From assembly GCF_003666245.1 (NCBI RefSeq), contig NZ_MJLZ01000001.1:1-64000 (forward strand): a DNA stretch of 64,000 nucleotides. The letters run 5' to 3'. A program made the translations under genes and the position numbers. Below the pieces are notes generated by a model. It saw only the letters and a list, made by a program, of their open reading frames with translations, did no database searches and had not been told where the DNA came from. This document shows positions 60,634 through 64,000 of this stretch, piece by piece. The stretch is from Brenneria alni (GTDB lineage Bacteria > Pseudomonadota > Gammaproteobacteria > Enterobacterales > Enterobacteriaceae). The stretch's first letter is position 1. Each line of letters begins with the position of its first letter.

Positions 60634-61785
60634 TCAGTCCGCCTGCTTACGCAGAAACGCCGGGATATCCAGATAATCTGGCTCTTTATTGGTTTGCGGA
60701 TTTTGGTCATTGACCACTTTAGCCGCCGGTTTTTCCTGAGACAGTGGCGTCATACCATGCTGCTGATAACGGTGATCCATAACAGGCTGACTGGCTTGCT
60801 TATTTGTCACCAGGGTAATTTCCGGACGCTTGTCCATACCGATACCCGTCGCTACCACCGTGACGCGCAGTTCGTCATTCATTTCCGGATCAAGCGACGT
60901 ACCGATAACCACCGTCGCATTGTCAGAAGCAAATGCCCGAATGGTGTTACCCACCGTTTCGAATTCATCCAAACGCAGATCGAAACCCGCCGTAATGTTA
61001 ACCAGCACACCACGTGCGCCAGACAGGTCGATATCTTCCAGCAACGGGCTGGAGATCGCCATTTCTGCCGCTTCTTCCGCACGATCCTCACCACGCGCAA
61101 CACCTGAACCCATCATGGCATAACCCATTTCAGACATCACGGTGCGAACATCTGCAAAGTCAACGTTCATCAAACCAGGACGGGTAATCAGTTCAGCGAT
61201 CCCCTGAACCGCGCCTTTTAAAACATCGTTCGCTGCACCGAATGCATCCAGCAAAGAGATCCCACGCCCCAGAACTTTCAATAACTTATCGTTTGGGATG
61301 GTGATCAGCGAATCGACATGCTTAGACAGTTCGGCGATCCCCTGTTCAGCGAAGGCCATACGCTTTTTGCCTTCGAAGTTGAAAGGCTTGGTTACAACGG
61401 CAACCGTCAGAATACCCAGGTCTTTCGCTACTTCAGCAACCACAGGTGCTGCGCCCGTACCCGTGCCCCCGCCCATACCCGCGGCGATAAACACCATATC
61501 AGCACCTTCAAGCGCCGTGCGCAGTGCTTCACGATCCTCTTCTGCTGAATTACGACCAACTTCCGGATTGGCGCCAGCTCCAAGACCTTTGGTGATGCCG
61601 CTACCGATCTGAATCGTTTGGCCCACTGCTGTCTTACGCAATGCCTGAGCATCCGTATTCACAGCAAAGAATTCAACGCCTTCGATGCGCTCACGCACCA
61701 TGTGTTCGACAGCGTTACCGCCGCCGCCGCCGACGCCGATGACTTTAATCACCGCGTCGTTGGTTAATTCCATTGGTTCAAACAT
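60634..61785 (-). CDS. ftsZ: cell division protein FtsZ
   Basis: The tubulin-like GTPase that forms the Z ring, 383 residues as in E. coli. The GTP-binding tubulin signature is [11 protein letters not shown] (~103-113), the T7 loop carries NVDFADVRT, and the C-terminal conserved tail is [12 protein letters not shown] for FtsA/ZipA binding. It lies 67 bases after ftsA and 102 before lpxC in the dcw cluster. Confidence 0.98.
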   Translation of the reverse strand: MFEPMELTNDAVIKVIGVGGGGGNAVEHMVRERIEGVEFFAVNTDAQALRKTAVGQTIQIGSGITKGLGAGANPEVGRNSAEEDREALRTALEGADMVFIAAGMGGGTGTGAAPVVAEVAKDLGILTVAVVTKPFNFEGKKRMAFAEQGIAELSKHVDSLITIPNDKLLKVLGRGISLLDAFGAANDVLKGAVQGIAELITRPGLMNVDFADVRTVMSEMGYAMMGSGVARGEDRAEEAAEMAISSPLLEDIDLSGARGVLVNITAGFDLRLDEFETVGNTIRAFASDNATVVIGTSLDPEMNDELRVTVVATGIGMDKRPEITLVTNKQASQPVMDHRYQQHGMTPLSQEKPAAKVVNDQNPQTNKEPDYLDIPAFLRKQAD

Positions 61786-61852
61786 AGTTTCTCTCCGTTT
61801 GTGCCTGTAACTGCGAGATCATAAACTGTGCTAAGTGATCTCTTTGATAAAA

Positions 61853-63109
61853 TTAAAATTCTTTCCTCAGCCAGCTATTGATTCTTTTGAACCAGTTGCT
61901 CACTGAGGCACGTTTTTCGACCTCATGCTCACCACCGAGGTGAGACTCCTTGCCGTAATGCAGTAACCCGACCGCCGTGGAGTAGTAAGGTTCCTGCGCA
62001 TAATCCGTCAGACCTGTAATATTTAGTGGCTGCCCGATGCGCACCTGAGTGTGGAACACACGCTGTGCACAAGCCGCCAGGCCGTCTATTTGCGCAGCAC
62101 CCCCTGTAAGCACAATACCTGCTGCCAGATGGTGTTTAACGCCTTGTTGACGTAACTGCTCCTGCAACTGTAAAAGTTCGTCGTTAACCAAATTCAATAA
62201 TTCGGTGTAACGCGGTTCAATCACTTCCGCCAGCGTCTGCCGTTGCAAGCTGCGCGGTGGACGTCCCCCTACGCTTGGGACCTCAACATTTTCATCTTTA
62301 CTGACGATCGCGCCTAACGCGCAGCCGTGGCGAACTTTTATCGCTTCAGCATCGGTCGGCGGCGTGCCAAACGCGTAGGCGATATCACTGGTTACCACAT
62401 TACCCGCATAAGGGATCACCTTGGTATGCCGCAAGGCGCCACCGGTATAAACCGCGATGTCCATCGTTCCGCCACCGATATCCACGACACAAACACCCAG
62501 TTCGCGCTCATCTTCCGTCAATACCGCATAGCTGGATGCCAAACCGGCGAAAATCAGCTGATCCACCTTCAAACCGCAACGTTCCACGGCTTTGACAATA
62601 TTCTTCGCCATATCGTTATGGCAGGTGATCAGGTGAACCTTCGCTTGCATACGCACGCCGGATAACCCGACCGGATTCTTAATTCCTTCCTGGTAATCAA
62701 TGGCATACTCCTGTGGGATCACATGGAGAATGCGGTGTTCATCGCGTACACGTACAGACTTGGCGGTATGTACAACGCTTTCAACATCTTCCGGGGTAAC
62801 CTCTTCTTCCGAAATAGGCACCATCCCGATTTCATTCTGGCAACTGATGTGCTTTCCCGATAGCGCCAGATACACCGACGATATCTGGCAATCTGCCATC
62901 AGTTCAGCCTGATCAATCGCACGCTGAACACATTTGACGACCGATTCGAGATCGTTAACGCCGCCTTTATCCATACCGCGTGACGGGCAACTGCCCACAC
63001 CGATAATATTGACCATGCCATCGGGCAGAATCTCCCCTACCAGCGCAGCCACTTTTGCTGTACCGATTTCCAGCCCAACTACCAGTTTTCTGTCCGTCGA
63101 CTTGATCAT
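61853..63109 (-). CDS. ftsA: cell division protein FtsA
   Basis: The actin-like protein that tethers FtsZ to the membrane, 418 residues (E. coli 420). ATP-binding segments: [17 protein letters not shown] near residue 9, [17 protein letters not shown] near 205 and [15 protein letters not shown] near 333. The C-terminal amphipathic helix is [13 protein letters not shown]. It overlaps the ftsQ stop as ATGA (63106-63109). Confidence 0.98.
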   Translation of the reverse strand: MIKSTDRKLVVGLEIGTAKVAALVGEILPDGMVNIIGVGSCPSRGMDKGGVNDLESVVKCVQRAIDQAELMADCQISSVYLALSGKHISCQNEIGMVPISEEEVTPEDVESVVHTAKSVRVRDEHRILHVIPQEYAIDYQEGIKNPVGLSGVRMQAKVHLITCHNDMAKNIVKAVERCGLKVDQLIFAGLASSYAVLTEDERELGVCVVDIGGGTMDIAVYTGGALRHTKVIPYAGNVVTSDIAYAFGTPPTDAEAIKVRHGCALGAIVSKDENVEVPSVGGRPPRSLQRQTLAEVIEPRYTELLNLVNDELLQLQEQLRQQGVKHHLAAGIVLTGGAAQIDGLAACAQRVFHTQVRIGQPLNITGLTDYAQEPYYSTAVGLLHYGKESHLGGEHEVEKRASVSNWFKRINSWLRKEF

Positions 63110-63972
63110 TGTTGTTTAGCCTGTGCCTGATTCTGGTTACTTTTCTGTTGCTGATCAATGTCTTGCTGCCGATCAACACTTTGCTGATCAAACAAGGCCG
63201 GCCCCCAACCTACCGCTGCGCCAGTGTCATAACGCAAGTCTACATAGCTAATACGTTTACTCTCGCTCTGAGCCTGCCGTTGCAACAGCGGATAAAGCTC
63301 GATAAAGCGAGCCAGACGCCGGGCCCGTTCATCCCGTCCCAGTTCGAGACGGATATCATCATCTAATCCCAGTTGCCATGAATGACGCGCACTCATCGCC
63401 ACCATTTTTAGGCTGAACTTTCCTGCCGCCAATACCTGATTCATGGTCCGGTAACCCTCCAGCACATCTGTTTCACTACCTTCCGGGCCGTACAATAACG
63501 GCATTTTACGGTTACCCACGCGCTCGACCGGCACACTGAAAGCATTCCCTTCCGCATCGACCATTAGCAGGTCATTCCAACGTGCTACCGGAACATATTC
63601 AACCAGATGAATCTTTAATTCATCCGGCCACTGCTTACGAACACTGGCCTGTTTGATCCACGGCAGACGTTCAATCTGCTGTTGGATCACATTCACATCC
63701 TGTGTCATAAAGGTTCCCGGTGAACCCAGCGCAAGAATCGCCTGGCGAATATCCTCGTTGGTGGTGTATTGCCTTTCGCCCGTCACTACCATTCTGGACA
63801 GAGGCAGACGGCTGGCATCCTTCATCCAACCGACGACCATCCAACCACCCCAGACGATCGTCCCGACTACCATCAGCAGGAAAATCACCCCTGCCAACTG
63901 GTTTCCATTACTGCGGCGTGCGCCTTTCGATTCAGGCTCTCGTCCGCGTGTATTCAGCGCTGCCTGCGACAT
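63106..63972 (-). CDS. ftsQ: cell division protein FtsQ
   Basis: A bitopic divisome protein linking FtsB/FtsL to the septal synthases. The 288 residues include a cytoplasmic start, a membrane segment (~27-50, [22 protein letters not shown]), a POTRA domain (~56-125, [20 protein letters not shown]) and a beta domain. The C-terminus is glutamine-rich (~265-288), longer than in E. coli FtsQ (276). The ATG at 63972 lies one base after the ddlB stop. Confidence 0.96.
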   Translation of the reverse strand: MSQAALNTRGREPESKGARRSNGNQLAGVIFLLMVVGTIVWGGWMVVGWMKDASRLPLSRMVVTGERQYTTNEDIRQAILALGSPGTFMTQDVNVIQQQIERLPWIKQASVRKQWPDELKIHLVEYVPVARWNDLLMVDAEGNAFSVPVERVGNRKMPLLYGPEGSETDVLEGYRTMNQVLAAGKFSLKMVAMSARHSWQLGLDDDIRLELGRDERARRLARFIELYPLLQRQAQSESKRISYVDLRYDTGAAVGWGPALFDQQSVDRQQDIDQQQKSNQNQAQAKQQ

Positions 63973-63973
63973 A

Positions 63974-64000
63974 TCAGTCAGCCAACTCCAAAATCCGGGC
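63974..64000 (-). CDS. ddlB: D-alanine--D-alanine ligase, C-terminal fragment
   Basis: The last eight codons before a TGA at 63974-63976 read ARILELAD, the C-terminus of DdlB, the expected gene upstream of ftsQ in the dcw cluster. The rest of the gene is outside the window. Confidence 0.85.
   Translation of the reverse strand, partial: ARILELAD

Overview
The window is a stretch of chromosome from a gamma-proteobacterium of the order Enterobacterales. The order ddlB-ftsQ-ftsA-ftsZ-lpxC-secM-secA-mutT-yacG-zapD-coaE-guaC-hofC-hofB-ppdD-nadC-(tsx)-ampD-ampE-aroP-pdhR-aceE-aceF-lpd-acnB-yacL, and the divergent uvrA/ssb pair, match the E. coli backbone at high protein similarity. Several features differ from E. 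coli: an AceF with two lipoyl domains, a DUF721/DciA-like gene beside secM, tsx between ampD and nadC, and plant-associated sugar-acid catabolism. I infer a plant-associated member such as Pectobacteriaceae (Brenneria/Pectobacterium/Dickeya-like). The genus is not proven from sequence alone.

Layout. 1-1.65 kb: an AT-rich accessory patch with a two-gene unit (a protein with a C-terminal membrane hairpin plus a small membrane protein, possibly toxin and immunity) and a dead IS5-family transposase fragment. 1.8-5.5 kb: uvrA and ssb around a LexA box, then a hairpin-rich non-coding stretch. 5.8-11.5 kb: a D-xylonate catabolic cluster (XynR-like IclR regulator, GntP-type permease, YjhG/YagF dehydratase, YjhH/YagE aldolase) with a 19-bp palindromic operator and a MITE-like repeat. 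11.8-15.9 kb: a D-threonate-type operon (KdgT-family permease, DtnK kinase, PdxA2 dehydrogenase, DeoR regulator). 16.1-19.3 kb: yacL and acnB. 19.7-27.8 kb: nine genes on one strand (RpiR regulator, ureohydrolase, amino-acid-type binding protein, MmgE/PrpD protein, two permeases, ATPase, RidA, ArgE-like deacylase). I do not recognise this combination as a described pathway, and it is the best candidate here for an undescribed system. 28.2-35.8 kb: a chemoreceptor, a catecholate siderophore receptor with an esterase and an AraC/PchR-type regulator, and a second MmgE/PrpD gene. 36-64 kb: core genes for pyruvate dehydrogenase, aromatic amino acid uptake, peptidoglycan recycling, NAD synthesis, type IV pilus, CoA synthesis, protein export, lipid A and cell division.

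How the parts work together. The xylonate module yields pyruvate and glycolaldehyde and the threonate module yields dihydroxyacetone phosphate. Both feed central metabolism, as do aceEF-lpd and acnB. The nine-gene operon looks like uptake of an amino-acid-like compound followed by deacylation, urea release from a guanidino group and detoxification of an enamine/imine; the substrate is unknown. Many genes are clearly regulated locally: a LexA box (uvrA/ssb), a PdhR box (pdhR), a CRP box (tsx), a Fur-like site (fepA), and palindromes in front of the xylonate, threonate and RpiR operons.

Limits: all identifications come from reading motifs and recalled family sequences. No database search, folding or promoter software was run. 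Start codons were moved from the longest reading frame where family length and a Shine-Dalgarno sequence agreed.
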